Positions 53,604 to 64,000 of a stretch of DNA of 64,000 nt are shown here, piece after piece; within the stretch, counting starts at the first letter, position 1; every line of letters begins with the position of its first letter. A model generated the notes under the pieces. That model was not told where the DNA came from. It made no database searches and worked only from the letters and a program-made list of their open reading frames with translations. The position numbers and the translations under genes were made by a program. Source of the DNA: Pomphorhynchus laevis (lineage: Eukaryota > Acanthocephala > Palaeacanthocephala > Echinorhynchida > Pomphorhynchidae); contig WNNJ02002826.1 of the NCBI GenBank assembly GCA_012934845.2, forward strand, positions 84,102-148,101, read 5' to 3'.

Positions 53604-56229
53604 TCACTGCAAATATGTCCATGACTCGTTTCTAGTCTTCTTGATGATCCATGTCTTTAATAATTTTTTGAACAAATGCACACTCCGGGTGGAAGCAATT
53701 TCCTCAGGCAGAGAATTCCAAATATTAAGTACCCTGTGCGACAGTCTCCAACATTTTGGATACCTACCATGCCTTGTTTTATAGACAGTTTTGCTGTGAC
53801 CTCTCAAAATCGATGAACGTAATGTGATCGAACCACTCGGATAACCGTCCAACCGGTGATGCCTGCACGATAATTCCTAAATCCCTATGATGTGATACTT
53901 CAGTGAGAAGAACATCTCCGATATGATATGTAAAATTACTGGATTTTTTATCCATCATCATAAATATACACTTATCAACGTTAAGATGTAATCCAGTAGA
54001 GCGGCACCGATCATGAACGCGATCCAAGTCTGCCTGTAAAGAATTACAGTCATCAATATCTCGTATAGCAGTCCAAATTTTAAGATCATCAGCGAATGCC
54101 AAGTTAGAGTTCGCAATACGTAAGAGTAAATCGTTAAGGAACGTGATGAATAATAGAGGACCTAATGCAGAAGTCTGAGGGACACCTGTCGACATACTTC
54201 TTTCTGCAGATAAAGACTCACCAACTCTTACCTTAAACGTACGTAATGAAAGAAAATTTTCAATCCAAGAGCAGATCACATGAGGGACGTCGTAGTGAAT
54301 TAAGAGTGACACAAGACCTTCATGTAGAACACGATCAAAGGCTTTCGAAAAATCTAGAAATACGACGTCGAAACAAAGTCCTGAGCTTAGTACTTCCATC
54401 CAACTCTCTCTCGCGGTAAGCAAGTTAGATAGACATGAACGGCCTTGTCTGAATCCGTGTTGAGAATCAGTAAGAATGCTGTTAAAGTTTAGATGCTCGA
54501 GTAGCCTTTTGGCAATAACTCGTTCTAGTAATTTAGAGAGAACACTGGTCAAACTGATAGGGCGAAAATCTAAACAAGCAGTTGCTGGCTGTTTTTAGGG
54601 ATTGGCACAACAATAGAAGACTCTATATTGCAGGAATCCACGAATTGATCAGGCTAAATGAAAATATATGAGCTAAAACACTACTTACGGCAGCTCCAAC
54701 CGCATTAATTAGGTAAGGTGAAATATCATCTGGACCAGGATAGCCAAATCGGTTAAGCCTAGTGATTAGGTGCAATACTTCAGATGCACTGATTGGCTTA
54801 ACGAGATTCTGAGTAATATTGTGAATGTGATACCATTTTAAAGAGTAAATATCCGAAACAAGAGTCGACGGAGAATGGAAGCTGTCCGCTAGGCATTCAG
54901 CAATTTCAGACTCAGTAGAATAAACATATTCACCTGAAGTAATGAATGCTATATTAGAGGGAAGTAGCCTTGAACCTTTCACATATGACCAAAAACGCTT
55001 TGGTTGATTCCCGATGCAATTTGCAATACCATCTTCAAATGCTATTCGCTTATGTATTTTCAATTTATTGCAGAGGTTGCGCACGTACCGATACCTATCT
55101 AAGTTTTCAGGATGGGTTTGAGTAGTAGCCCACAGGGCATTGCGCAGTTTCAACACTGCACGAAGTTAATGATCAAACCACTGAGGGCGAGTGGACTTAA
55201 TGAAAGTTCTCCGTTTCGGAGCGAACTTATCTGACAAATTTAAGAAAACGTCATAAAGAATGGTCAGCAGATCTGAAACAGTAGTAGCCCTATAACTACG
55301 ATACAAAATGTTATAGAAATTAGCTAAGAGATGTTGGGTATCCACCCGAGTCTAATTTCGTTTTGGATAACCCAATTTTGACCTACAAACGATCTTGGAC
55401 ACTAATTTAACGGAGAGAACACAGTGATCACTGTTACCAAAGGAGGATAATACGCAATACTGTCGATATCTCCAGTACATCTTGTAAACACAAGATCTAG
55501 AGTAGCACCGTTGACATGAGTTGGTTGTCTACAATGTTGCACTAAAAGTAGGTCAGCAAGAAATAAATCACGAAATTGTTTTGATACGCCTGAGCAGGGT
55601 TGATACCCATTCATATTCCAATCTACATTCGGAAGGTTGAAGTCACCTAAAAGGAAAAATCGTTGGGATTAACAAAAATTAGATAAATAATCCTTAAGCC
55701 GATCTGTTATCAAAGTGAAAGATAGAGATCTATAAACAACACAAACATTTAATTTTAACAATTGATGATTAACAGTAAAAGACAGACACTCATATGACCA
55801 CTCGGAATCACAAAGATATGATATATTTGATGTTGAGAGATCGTGTCGAACGAATGCTACAACTCCTCCACCTCGCATACCAGGAAAGCGATCCGCTCTT
55901 ATTAACTTATAACCTACAACATTAAACAGATTATCAGAGATGCCACTATGTAACCAAGATTCTGAAATACATAATATATCATAATGATTATCAGCAATAT
56001 GGTCGAGCAAGAAAGGAAATTGAGATTGAAGACTTCTAACGTTTGAGTAACCAATATGAAGCGGAGTCTCTGATGACGTAAAGGTTTTGCTAGTTTTATC
56101 ATATACCTCAGAAAAATCAATTAAATCATCAAAATTGGAATCAGAATAAAACCCATACTCTAGTTTGGGAGAAGCGGGGTCCAACGTACTGATGGTCGCC
56201 ACCGAACTACTTGAAAATTTCTTATGCAT
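53604..56229 (-). pseudogene. CR1-C ORF2 (copy C4): endonuclease and RT
   Basis: Starts at MHKKFSSSS, overlapping the RNFQVV codons of ORF1. Endonuclease: GYSNVRSLQSQ, CISESWLHSG, RGGGVVAFV and VVYRSLS; the GDFN region is frame-shifted near 55650. RT: motif A FLDFSKAFDRVLH, motif B with unusual GVPQTSALGPLLF, motif C FADDLKIW. C-terminus: GHSKTVYKTRHGRYPKCW and VLNIWNSLP. There are about five frame breaks. The RT core of 258 codons (53779-54552) is intact over its catalytic motifs. Confidence 0.83.
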
Positions 56230-57263
56230 AGATTCGTCTCTCCTTTGCTTATTCTACCCTGTAGCTCCTCGCGAGCCTTCCTCACTTTCAAACGCTCATC
56301 AAAATTAATGTCTCTCAGTATTCTTATAGTAGAATCTTTTAAGAGGTAACCACGATGAAGCAACATCTTAGCGTGGTCAGCAGAACTCAAGACGAACCTT
56401 CAATAAGCGAGGTTTCTCTGTTGTACGCTTCCCAAGTCGAATCAAACTCCGAACTTGCAGCTTCATAGCTACATTCTTATCATCTTCCTTAAGAAGTCTG
56501 GTAAATACTGCACGCACACGAGAAACGTCTTCATCAACTCTTACTTGGGAATTGATCATACACGACTCTTCAATTCCACTCAAAATAACATTCATTCTTC
56601 TGTCGTAATTCCGAATCCTTACTTTTCTTATATTGGCTGCTCTGCCTGAGGAATTGCCCTCGTCATCAACAATTGCATCGCATGAAGTTACAGTCTTTCT
56701 CAGTTCATAATTTAAATCCCCACTATTTGAAGATTCAGTTCGTCTATGTTTGTAAATATCAGCCTCTATTCTTTTGTCGGTTAAAAAATTGTCAGGAGTT
56801 TCGTTGGATTCACGTGAACTCTCATGTACCCGTACTAAACTTGCCGTGGCGATATTCTGTATTAACCTCTCTTCAAATACCGAATCGGTATGTCGCAATA
56901 TAGTAACGTTGTTCCTTGAACAAGATGTATTCTGTGACGATAAATAAGTCATCGGTAGGTTACCAGACACTATGTGACACTCATCATCAGTAGTGAGCGC
57001 ATCCAATTTACGACCAGTCACCGCTTCTGAATTTCCAGAGGTCACTGCGGTCTTTGTGTCATTGTTCGTTGATGTGAGTTTCGACGACGAAGAACACTTA
57101 CTGAACATCTCAGCACAACAGAAACCGCAGAAGAATTTTTATCAGTGAATGTATCGTTTTTACTAGATAAAACACTGACCGTCGTCCATACATCACAATA
57201 TTCGTTAACACATTCTATCTGGAGACTTAAATGCCCTGATTTCTTTGTTGATTTTTTTACCAT
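56160..57263 (-). pseudogene. CR1-C ORF1 (copy C4)
   Basis: The start MVKKSTKKSGHLSLQ parallels MVKQRKTTKRG of CR1-A. The finger has C-x4-C-DVWTTVS and, after a frame break near 57130, CGFC. The RRM-like domain has NVILSGIEES, RVDEDVSRVRAVF, SLIRLGKRTTEKPRLLKV, a break near 56380, then RGYLLKDSTIRILRDIN and LCIRNFQVVRWRPSVRW. RNA binding is inferred from family context. Confidence 0.8.
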
Positions 57264-57439
57264 TTCCTCGTTGATTGTCCAATATTGTAATTATTGTATG
57301 ACCTCTCCTTGCTCTCTCTCTTTGTAAGTAGTTGTTAATCCAATGTAGTTAATTAAACCAATTGTATTTACTTTAGATCTCAAACTTTTTTAAGGTGATT
57401 ATATTTTTAATATAATTTTATTTAATATATAGAGTTTTA

Positions 57440-58150
57440 TATTTTTAATATAAAACTCGATTCTGTACATTGAGCCAATGAAAGTTAATTAGTTCATTGG
57501 AGTTGATTAGTTCATTGATCAAAACAATTGCTTCGAATAAGTATGCAGGATGCAGTGCGAAGAAAGTGATACAGAGGGGCAGTAGCAAAAAATGGGGAGT
57601 TTGAGAAAAATGAGATGAAATAGTCAAGACAAGGTAGCAGGATTGAGGTCATTGAAGTGTTGAAAATGGAAAATTTGATGGTTTTTCGAATGCGACGAAT
57701 GTTACGGAGAATAAGATAACAAGAACGAACCTCTTTTGGTACAAATGATGAGAACGAGATTGGAGTATATAATTACTCCGAGAAATGTTAGCGAATAAAC
57801 GCAAGGAAGGCGATAGTCATTGAAAAAGAGATAAGGATAAGATTGAATCTGCATGTGCGAAGGATGGATCCAAAAAAGACCAGATTTCAAGGGATTCATC
57901 ATCATTCAAATAGATAAAATGTTGTAAGATAGGGATTCTAGGCAGGATAAAACCGAGGCGCAGAGAGTAGTTAAGGAAGAATTGGGTGCGAACGAATAGA
58001 TAAGGATATTGTCAACAGTATTTGGGAGTTTATTGAAATATAAGTAGCATGTGATAAGGTTGGTTGTGACGTATGGGCCGATATTCCGGTTCCCAAATCA
58101 ATAGACTTGAGCTCGAAAGGTATGTCATAGTACTGCGGATTTTGTTCATG
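57440..58150 (-). mobile_element. Divergent L2-like LINE fragment
   Basis: On the minus strand, broken frames read YSLTFLGVIIYSNL and TKRGSFLLSY, then LDYFISF and NSPFF-like pieces. These follow the order seen in the L2-like copies (NLTFLGFHFDD, VRDKVRSSNLILRDI, DYCLSLFANSPK). It is far more diverged than copies a to d, so it is either an older insertion or another subfamily. Confidence 0.55.
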
Positions 58151-58181
58151 TTCCCATCGTAAAAATCAATGAACATTTACT

Positions 58182-58240
58182 CTACGTTACCAATTACTCT
58201 AACAACTACGGTGTCCGATCTTTCCTCGTCGCCGCCCGGA
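58182..58240 (+). mobile_element. Tiny L2-like LINE fragment
   Basis: About 55 bp match the plus strand of copy L2-b at 39785-39840 (CCAATTACTC, then TTCCTCGTCGCCGCC). It is opposite in strand to the divergent fragment on its left, a layout like that at 18570-18840. Confidence 0.6.
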
Positions 58241-58984
58241 GTTATTCGGAGTCAAATAATATTTCAAATCAAGATAATTTAAATAATGCTAGCAAAATAA
58301 AAACTAATATTTTAAGCAGCTACACAGATGACTATGTTACCCATAAAGAGAACTCTAATGATCTCCTTCCTGATAAATATGTTGATGTTTGAGACAAAAG
58401 AATAGAGGCTGAGAGTTATAAGCATAGACGAACTGATTCTTCAAATAGTGGGGATTTAAATTATGAACTGATAAAGTCTGTAACTTCATGCAATGCAAGT
58501 GTTGATGACAAGAGCAATTCCTCAGGCAGAGCAGCCAATATAAAAAAAGTAAGATCAATTCTCAAGTAAGAGTTGATGAAGACGTTTCTTGTGTGCGTGC
58601 AGTATTTACCAGACTTCTTAAGGAAGATGATAAGAATGTAGCTATGAAGCTGCAAGTTCGGAGTTTGATTCGACTTGGGAAGCGTACAACAGAGAAACCT
58701 CGCTTATTGAAGGTTCGTCTTGAGTTCTGCTGACCACGCTAAGATGTTGTTTCATCGTGGTTACATCTTAAAAGATTCTACAATAAGAATACTAAGAGAC
58801 ATTAATATTGACGATCGTTTGAAATTGAGGAAGGCTCGCGAGGAGCAATAAGGTAGAATAAGCAAAGAAGTGACGAATTTATGCAAGAGAAATTTTTAAG
58901 TAGTTCAGTGGGGACCATCAATACGTTGGACCCCGCTTCTCCCAAACTAGAAAATGAATTTAAGTCTGATTCCAATTTTGATGA
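58241..58984 (+). pseudogene. CR1-C ORF1 and ORF2 start, fragment (copy C5), inverted to C4
   Basis: The plus strand repeats, with high identity, the minus-strand ORF1 of copy C4: the DLNYELIKSVTSC region, RVDEDVSCVRAVF, SLIRLGKRTTEKPRLLKV, RILRDINIDDRL, then the overlap region and the ORF2 start as far as SDSNFDE. It is broken by several stops and indels. It is cut at 58984 by the Penelope terminal repeat. Confidence 0.8.
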
Positions 58985-59178
58985 ATTGACTAATAAATAA
59001 CAGACGATGTATCAGAATAAGAATTAGAAGTCATCATGAGGAACTGCTATGCTATCAGGTTTCGGCCCCAAACTCCTCTACCCAACATAGCAGCGGGGCC
59101 AAATACATGCTAATGATGTATTTCCTCTGATAAAACTATCTAGTATCTTATTCTAATACAAAGTATATTATTTATTAT
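58985..59178 (-). repeat. Penelope terminal repeat, copy 3
   Basis: Same orientation as copies 1 and 4 and on the left side of the Penelope-like fragment. Crossing helices GGCCCC/GGGGCC and CTGCTATG/CATAGCAG are kept. Confidence 0.78.
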
Positions 59179-59606
59179 CCATCCATAAAAATTTTCCGCT
59201 AATGATTTTAAATTTATTTTTAATATTATTGTGTTGATTTATATATTTTACTATTTTCTGCTTGATGTTATTTTTATAGTAACCTAGTTTAAAATATGTA
59301 TCTATTAAATTATTTAAATGATTTTGAAGAAAGCCAATATCATTACATATTGTTGCAATTCTTAAAATTTCATTATTTAATGTATTATATTTTATATTAT
59401 ATGGTATGCATGAATGCTCATGTAAAAATATGTTTCTTGTAAATTTAATTTAATGTTCATATCTAGATATATACTTTCTTTATCATTAATATTAGTTTTA
59501 TTAAGAATTAGGCTACCTGGATAAATTTGTTCGCTTATTGAATAAACATTATTAGAAATAAATACATTGATGTTAATTAAATTGTAATACATTTCAATTT
59601 TTTATG
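59179..59606 (-). mobile_element. Penelope-like RT fragment between direct terminal repeats
   Basis: The minus strand holds the 3' UTR and the distal RT ORF (IYPGSLILNKTN, YLDMNIKL, then IHAYHII), with an internal deletion compared with 21171-21788. The direct copies of the terminal repeat on both sides show the LTR-like layout of this element. It is dead. Confidence 0.72.
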
Positions 59607-59805
59607 AATTGACTAATAAATAACATACGATGTATTAGAATAAGAATTAGAGGTCATCAGGAGGAACTGCTATGCTATCAGGTTTCGGCCCCTAACTCCT
59701 CTACCCAACATAGCAGCGGGGCCAAATACATGCTAATGATGTATTTCCTCTGATGAAATTTGATTATATAGTATCTTATTCTACAACAAAGTGTATTATT
59801 TATTA
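59607..59805 (-). repeat. Penelope terminal repeat, copy 4
   Basis: Complete copy. The helices can be read off: TCATCAGGAGGAA (59654-59666) with TTCCTCTGATGA (59745-59756); CTGCTATG (59667-59674) with CATAGCAG (59709-59716); GGCCCC (59687-59692) with GGGGCC (59718-59723). The last two cross each other. It shares private variants with copy 1 (TATATAGTATC, CTACAACAAAGTG). Confidence 0.78.
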
Positions 59806-59882
59806 TTAATGTTTCAACAGCACATAAAAGCATGGCTTAATTGGCTGGTTCACGGCAGAAAAAAGAAAATATAATAAAAGTA

Positions 59883-62827
59883 TCACAAATACGGAAAAGC
59901 AGCTTTCCCCATGGCATCCTCCATCCGTAATTTCTTTTTGAATTCGTTGATATTGCTACTGCACACTGTTGACTCTCCAAGCCTATTCCACAGAGATACA
60001 ACTCGCCGATCAAATTGGACAGCTCGTGATTTTCTTATCCTTTCACGTCGCAGGGTTAAACCATGGCCTCGAAGGATATTGGATGAGCGCAAATGAAGGC
60101 AATCTCGAAGTGGATGATCCGATTCATTAAGAATTTGCCAGACCATACTCATATCGATGTACCGGCGGGTCCACGTGACAGTCTCAAGTCTAAGTGCTTT
60201 TAATCGATCAGGGTACGACAAAAATTTCAGTTGCGGTGCTAGCTTGGTAGCTCTATGAAGTACCCTCTCTGAACTAATATGTTCTTTTGAATTTTGGGGA
60301 TACACACACGGCGCAGCATATAGAAGACGGCTCAACACATGAGCAAAGATTAGCGGACGTAGGGCAAATTGATTGAGTGTAATGAAAGTGCGTCGAAGTA
60401 GACCGATTATCCCCAACGCATTTGAACAAGCATGTTCAGTATGTGTGACGGTACTCAAGTCACTGTTTATCCACACTCCCAAGTCCTTATATTTGTTCAC
60501 TCGTTCTATATCACTGTTTTGAAAGCTATAATTAGCTGAAAATTGAGCATTTCCGCCACAAACACGTAAATGTTTGCATTTTGATATATTGACAATCAAC
60601 CTATTGAGCAGAGCCTAATTTTCGACTTCATCGATATCCCGTTGCAGTTTAACTATATCATTGGGTGAACGAATTGCCCGCCAGATTTTCAAATCGTCTG
60701 CATATAAAAGCATCCGAGAATCAATAAATTCCGGGAGATCGTTGATGTAGACACTAAATAACAATGGACCCAATACTGAACCTTGAGGCACCCCTATATT
60801 ACATGGCCGCGAAGAAGAGTAAAAATTATCTACATGCACACAATAACTATGATTGCTTAAAAACGATTCAATCCATCTAACAAGCAAAAATGGAATGCCA
60901 CTTTTCTCTAGTTTATTTAGGAGGAATCTATGGTCTACTCTGTCAAATGCCTTAGAGAAATCGAAGAATATGATGTCAGTAGCAATGGATACGGCTTTAT
61001 TAGCTGACCAATCAAGATGGGCTGCGAGTAGATTAGTAACTGTCGAATAACCCTTACGGAAACCATGTTGCTCAGAAGCTATTACATTATTCTCACTATA
61101 AAACTTGACCATATAACCATGTATAATTCGCTCTAACATTCTACAACATAAGCAAGTAATACTTACTGGTCTGTAATTGTCTACTGAAGATCTATCACCC
61201 TTTTTGAAGATGGGGTGAATGATCGATTGTTTCCACTCTTTTGGAAGAGTCGTATCAATAATAGATTGTCGAAATATGGTACAAAGTGGTGTATATATTG
61301 AGTCTGCTATTCGACGAAGATATATCGAAGGTAACAAATCAACACCTATAGAGTTTGTCTCTTTCAGACGATGCGATTCAGCTAAAACTTTCTCAGGAGT
61401 TATCAAATTAGCTATGTCTAAACTAGGATATGAAACACTAGCACCTCTTATCGTCTCACTGTTCTGGATAGGTTCAGAATACTCGTTTGTAGTCTCTCCG
61501 TCCAAGTAAAAATGCCTTGAGAACATCTCAGCAAGGTCGTCTTCAATAACGCTATCAAAATATTGGCCAATTGTTTTATTAGCGTTCCTACTACTATTCA
61601 CATATAGAAAGAGAGCTTTGGGATCATGTCTACAACTATGAGCTAGACCATTTTCAAATAAATAGCGCTTATGTCGTTTTAAAGAATTGAAGAAATTTCT
61701 CGCCTGCTTATAAACACCATATTCACAAAACCCACCCTTAAAGCATTTGAAACTAAAGTCACGAGCCTTCATCGCAGTAGCCAGCTCAGTATCAAACCAA
61801 CGAGCGCTTTTCCGACTAGTCTTAGACTTCAAAGGTGAGAATTTTACCATTAGAGAATAAAGCGTCACGCGAAAATGATCCCAGGCCTCGTCAACTCCGA
61901 CAACAGCCGGATCAGGCCAACTTACTCTATGCAGCTTTGATGTAATAACATCATAGTTCGCCCGAAAAACATTAATCTGACGTTTGTACCGAGCATGATG
62001 AAACACCCTCATTTGTATATTTAGCAAAACTTTAACTACACAGTGATCAGACAAACCAACAGGAGAATCATATTGGATACTACTGATTAATTGACTGTTT
62101 GTCGATAGGCAAAGATCAAGAAGGGAAGAACTACAACTCGAAAAGCGAGTATGTACATCAACAAATTGAGCAAGACCACAATAAGTAAAACACTCCATAA
62201 GGTCACAAGATTCGCTATCACAAGTAGGAAGAACCGTATTCGAAGTCCATTCAACATCTGGCATATTCAGATCCCCAATTATCACAGTATCACAATCTCC
62301 TCGCGTATACAACTCTATCTCTTTAATGAGTTTCTTAGATATTGCCTTAGGAGCACGATACACAAGACCCAGTATGATGGGTGAGCTGTTATCAAACTTC
62401 ACCTGACACCACAAACTCTCAACTCTATCAATAGACGACTTACTCAAAACGCGCACCTTAACTTCGTCTCTCATAAAGAGAGCTACGCCACCACCCCTAC
62501 CCCTATCCGATCACTACGGAACAAAGAATAGCCTGGGATGGATACCTCAGCATCGGATACATCACAATTAAGCCAAGATTCTGTAATACCAACTATAATT
62601 GGATTAACAGACTCGATCCTAAACTTTAGCTCATCGACTTTCTGTAACAAGCTCCGAACATTACAATAAAATATACTATAACTTTTATTCACACCAGTGC
62701 GAGTAGTAATATCATCTCTAGCAATCTGACACACTTCAGATCCCAAATCAGCTAGGCACTTATATGCTATAAGACCTTGCCAAAACCCTCCACATCTACG
62801 AGAGTCGATACATCTAGTGGGGACCAT
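59883..62827 (-). pseudogene. CR1-A ORF2 (copy A3), nearly intact
   Basis: About 980 codons from MVPTRCIDSRR. Endonuclease: NVRSLLQKVDELK, GITESWL, IGDLNMPDVEW and LSDHCVV. RT: FKKGDRSSVDNYRPVSIT, motif A FFDFSKAFDRVDHRF, motif B GVPQGSVLGPLLF and motif C LYADDLKIWRAI. C-terminus: LPQ-less CR1 form with FDRRVVSLWNRL, ending KAAFPYL. Only two lesions are seen: a TGG to TAG change near 60615 (EVEN then stop) and one missing C in a C run near 62505 in the endonuclease. Both catalytic aspartates of the RT are kept. Confidence 0.87.
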
Positions 62828-62846
62828 CTGATTCAAATGCGTCGCC

Positions 62847-63868
62847 TCACTTTTTGAAATTTTGCACACATATATTGATCTCACCAAGCGCAACACGAGA
62901 TGTGAGTTCTTTCTTAGTTTGAGACAATTTCTCCCTTTGAAGAGCGTCAAGATCTTTCAAGAGACTAACATGGGATCCTTTTAAACGATATGAATTCCGA
63001 AGAATTAACTCAGCATGTGACTGCTCTCTAAATACGGCCTTGAGTAAACGCGGCCTATTACTAAGTGTATCACGCTTACCCAGTCGAAATAATGCAACGA
63101 GTTTAACACGTTTGACAATATCCACATTGCAAGAACCAAGTACCTGCGTCAATATAAATCTCACACTCTAGACGTCCTCGTTAAGACGTACTTGTGCGTT
63201 CTCAAATAAAGATTCTTACATTGGCCAGAATAACAGATCTACATCGATCAGCGGTGTGTTTCCTATTATTACCAATTTGCAATTCGAGACTGTCACGTGA
63301 CACTGCGGATAGTGTATGTTGACTTATCGTTGACGCTTGTTCCTTCTTTTTGACAGTCCCATTATCAGACATATGACCATGATTCAAAACCTGACAGTGT
63401 GTATTTTCATCATTAGTAACATCGGGTAAATGCACTGGAACATCCATGGCTACAGTCTCACCCTCTACAGTTAAATCTATATTCATTGGATTATTTGCAA
63501 GACTTGAGCAGGGATATATAGAGTTAAGACTTGAGGAGGGATATATAGAGTTAGAATAGCTTCCATCACTATGACTGGAATTTTCAACATTCTTAGTAGA
63601 TTTGGAAATAAGAACTTCCTTACTTTGACCGGCACTTATGCTTTTTGGAATTGGTGGAGCTGATATGGGTCCAAGAGAATTACAACTCGACTGACCGACA
63701 ACCAAGGGGGTAGATTCCGTAGAAAGATGCATTAGACAGAGCTGTTTTCTTTTCCCCGGGAACTGAAACACTTGTCCACACATGACAATCTTCACTTGAA
63801 CACCGAACCTGATAATCCACAAACTTGGCAGCATCACCTCGCTTTGTAGTCTTCCTCTGTTTGACCAT
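62847..63868 (-). pseudogene. CR1-A ORF1 (copy A3)
   Basis: MVKQRKTTKRGDAAKFVDYQVRCSSEDCHVW opens as in copy A2, where the matching Glu codon is a stop. About 48 bp missing near 63720 remove the FYCGYC half of the finger. A short loss near 63214 breaks the frame inside NVRESLFENAQ, and a stop lies near 63170. The C-terminal RRM-like part (RPRLLKAVF, RLKGSHVSLLKDL) is intact. Confidence 0.82.
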
Positions 63869-64000
63869 TATATGAATGTATATTCAGATTGTATATTCAG
63901 ACTTTATCAGAGTAAAGTCTCTTGTGTAGATTTCAATAAAGATTGTGTAGGTTCTTCTGGTATAGGTTTTTAGGTTTAGGTTCTTCTAATTTAGGTTCTT

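Larger units (their letters stand above)
53497..57397 (-). mobile_element. CR1-like LINE subfamily C, copy C4, full length
   Basis: Minus strand. The leader at about 57264-57397 has the 38-bp block 57360-57397 and the 12-mer 57322-57333 that CR1-A also carries. ORF1 lies at 56160-57263, ORF2 at 53604-56229, and a 3' UTR follows with a hairpin around AGCCTTATGGCT and an AAT tail that meets the ATT tail of the SINE. Close relative of copies C1 to C3. Confidence 0.86.
59811..64000 (-). mobile_element. CR1-like LINE subfamily A, copy A3, runs off the window
   Basis: The 3' tail meets the Penelope terminal repeat at 59805-59811. ORF2 lies at 59883-62827 and ORF1 at 62847-63868, with the leader continuing past 64000. 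It is nearly identical to copy A2 (13960-18353), with few lesions of its own. The 5' end and any target duplication lie outside the window. Confidence 0.88.

Overview
The window looks like AT-rich nuclear DNA of an invertebrate animal that has been filled by retroelements. I found no convincing host protein gene, rRNA or free tRNA gene. The mix (CR1/L2-type LINEs with two overlapping ORFs, LINEs with a restriction-like endonuclease, Penelope-like elements, short Ty3/gypsy elements, a tRNA-derived SINE and a hammerhead ribozyme) fits an invertebrate metazoan. I cannot name the phylum.

Layout. 1-3556: old Ty3/gypsy fossil. 3572-4640: Penelope-like fragment, structured terminal repeat, and the 3' end of a CR1-like LINE (subfamily A). 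4970-9590: LINE with a restriction-like endonuclease ('REL-LINE' below), copy A, interrupted by an L2-like fragment; it sits in the 3' tail of a CR1-like LINE (subfamily B) that covers 9606-18565. That element also carries a CR1-A LINE (13960-18353) in its ORF1. 18570-18840: L2-like fragment with internal inversion. 18850-22665: CR1-C LINE cut by a tandem Penelope-like element. 23385-26080: second CR1-C copy. 26148-29905: L2-like LINE. 29906-33100: mosaic of REL-LINE pieces, an LTR fossil piece and an L2-like piece. 33101-41130: CR1-C LINE holding a complete nested L2-like copy (36195-39950), with a hammerhead ribozyme in its 3' region.

41140-44493: REL-LINE leader fragment and copy B. 44690-48540: a Ty3/gypsy element that looks whole, with identical 80-bp LTRs. 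49340-53123: REL-LINE 3' end followed head-to-tail by copy D. 53132-53496: two tRNA-derived SINEs in tandem. 53497-57397: CR1-C LINE. 57440-58984: L2-like fragments and an inverted CR1-C piece. 58985-59805: Penelope-like fragment between two direct copies of its terminal repeat. 59811-64000: a nearly intact CR1-A LINE that runs off the window.

Most notable: (i) a REL-LINE family with an N-terminal CXC-like cysteine cluster, 15-bp target duplications around a TTATACATT core, and head-to-tail neighbours; (ii) a conserved Penelope terminal repeat that can form a pseudoknot, supported by a compensatory base change; (iii) a textbook hammerhead ribozyme core at 40976-41017; (iv) a 5' leader shared by unrelated LINE classes; (v) an LTR element with 80-bp LTRs. 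All boundaries were read by eye from pairwise comparison of copies inside this window.
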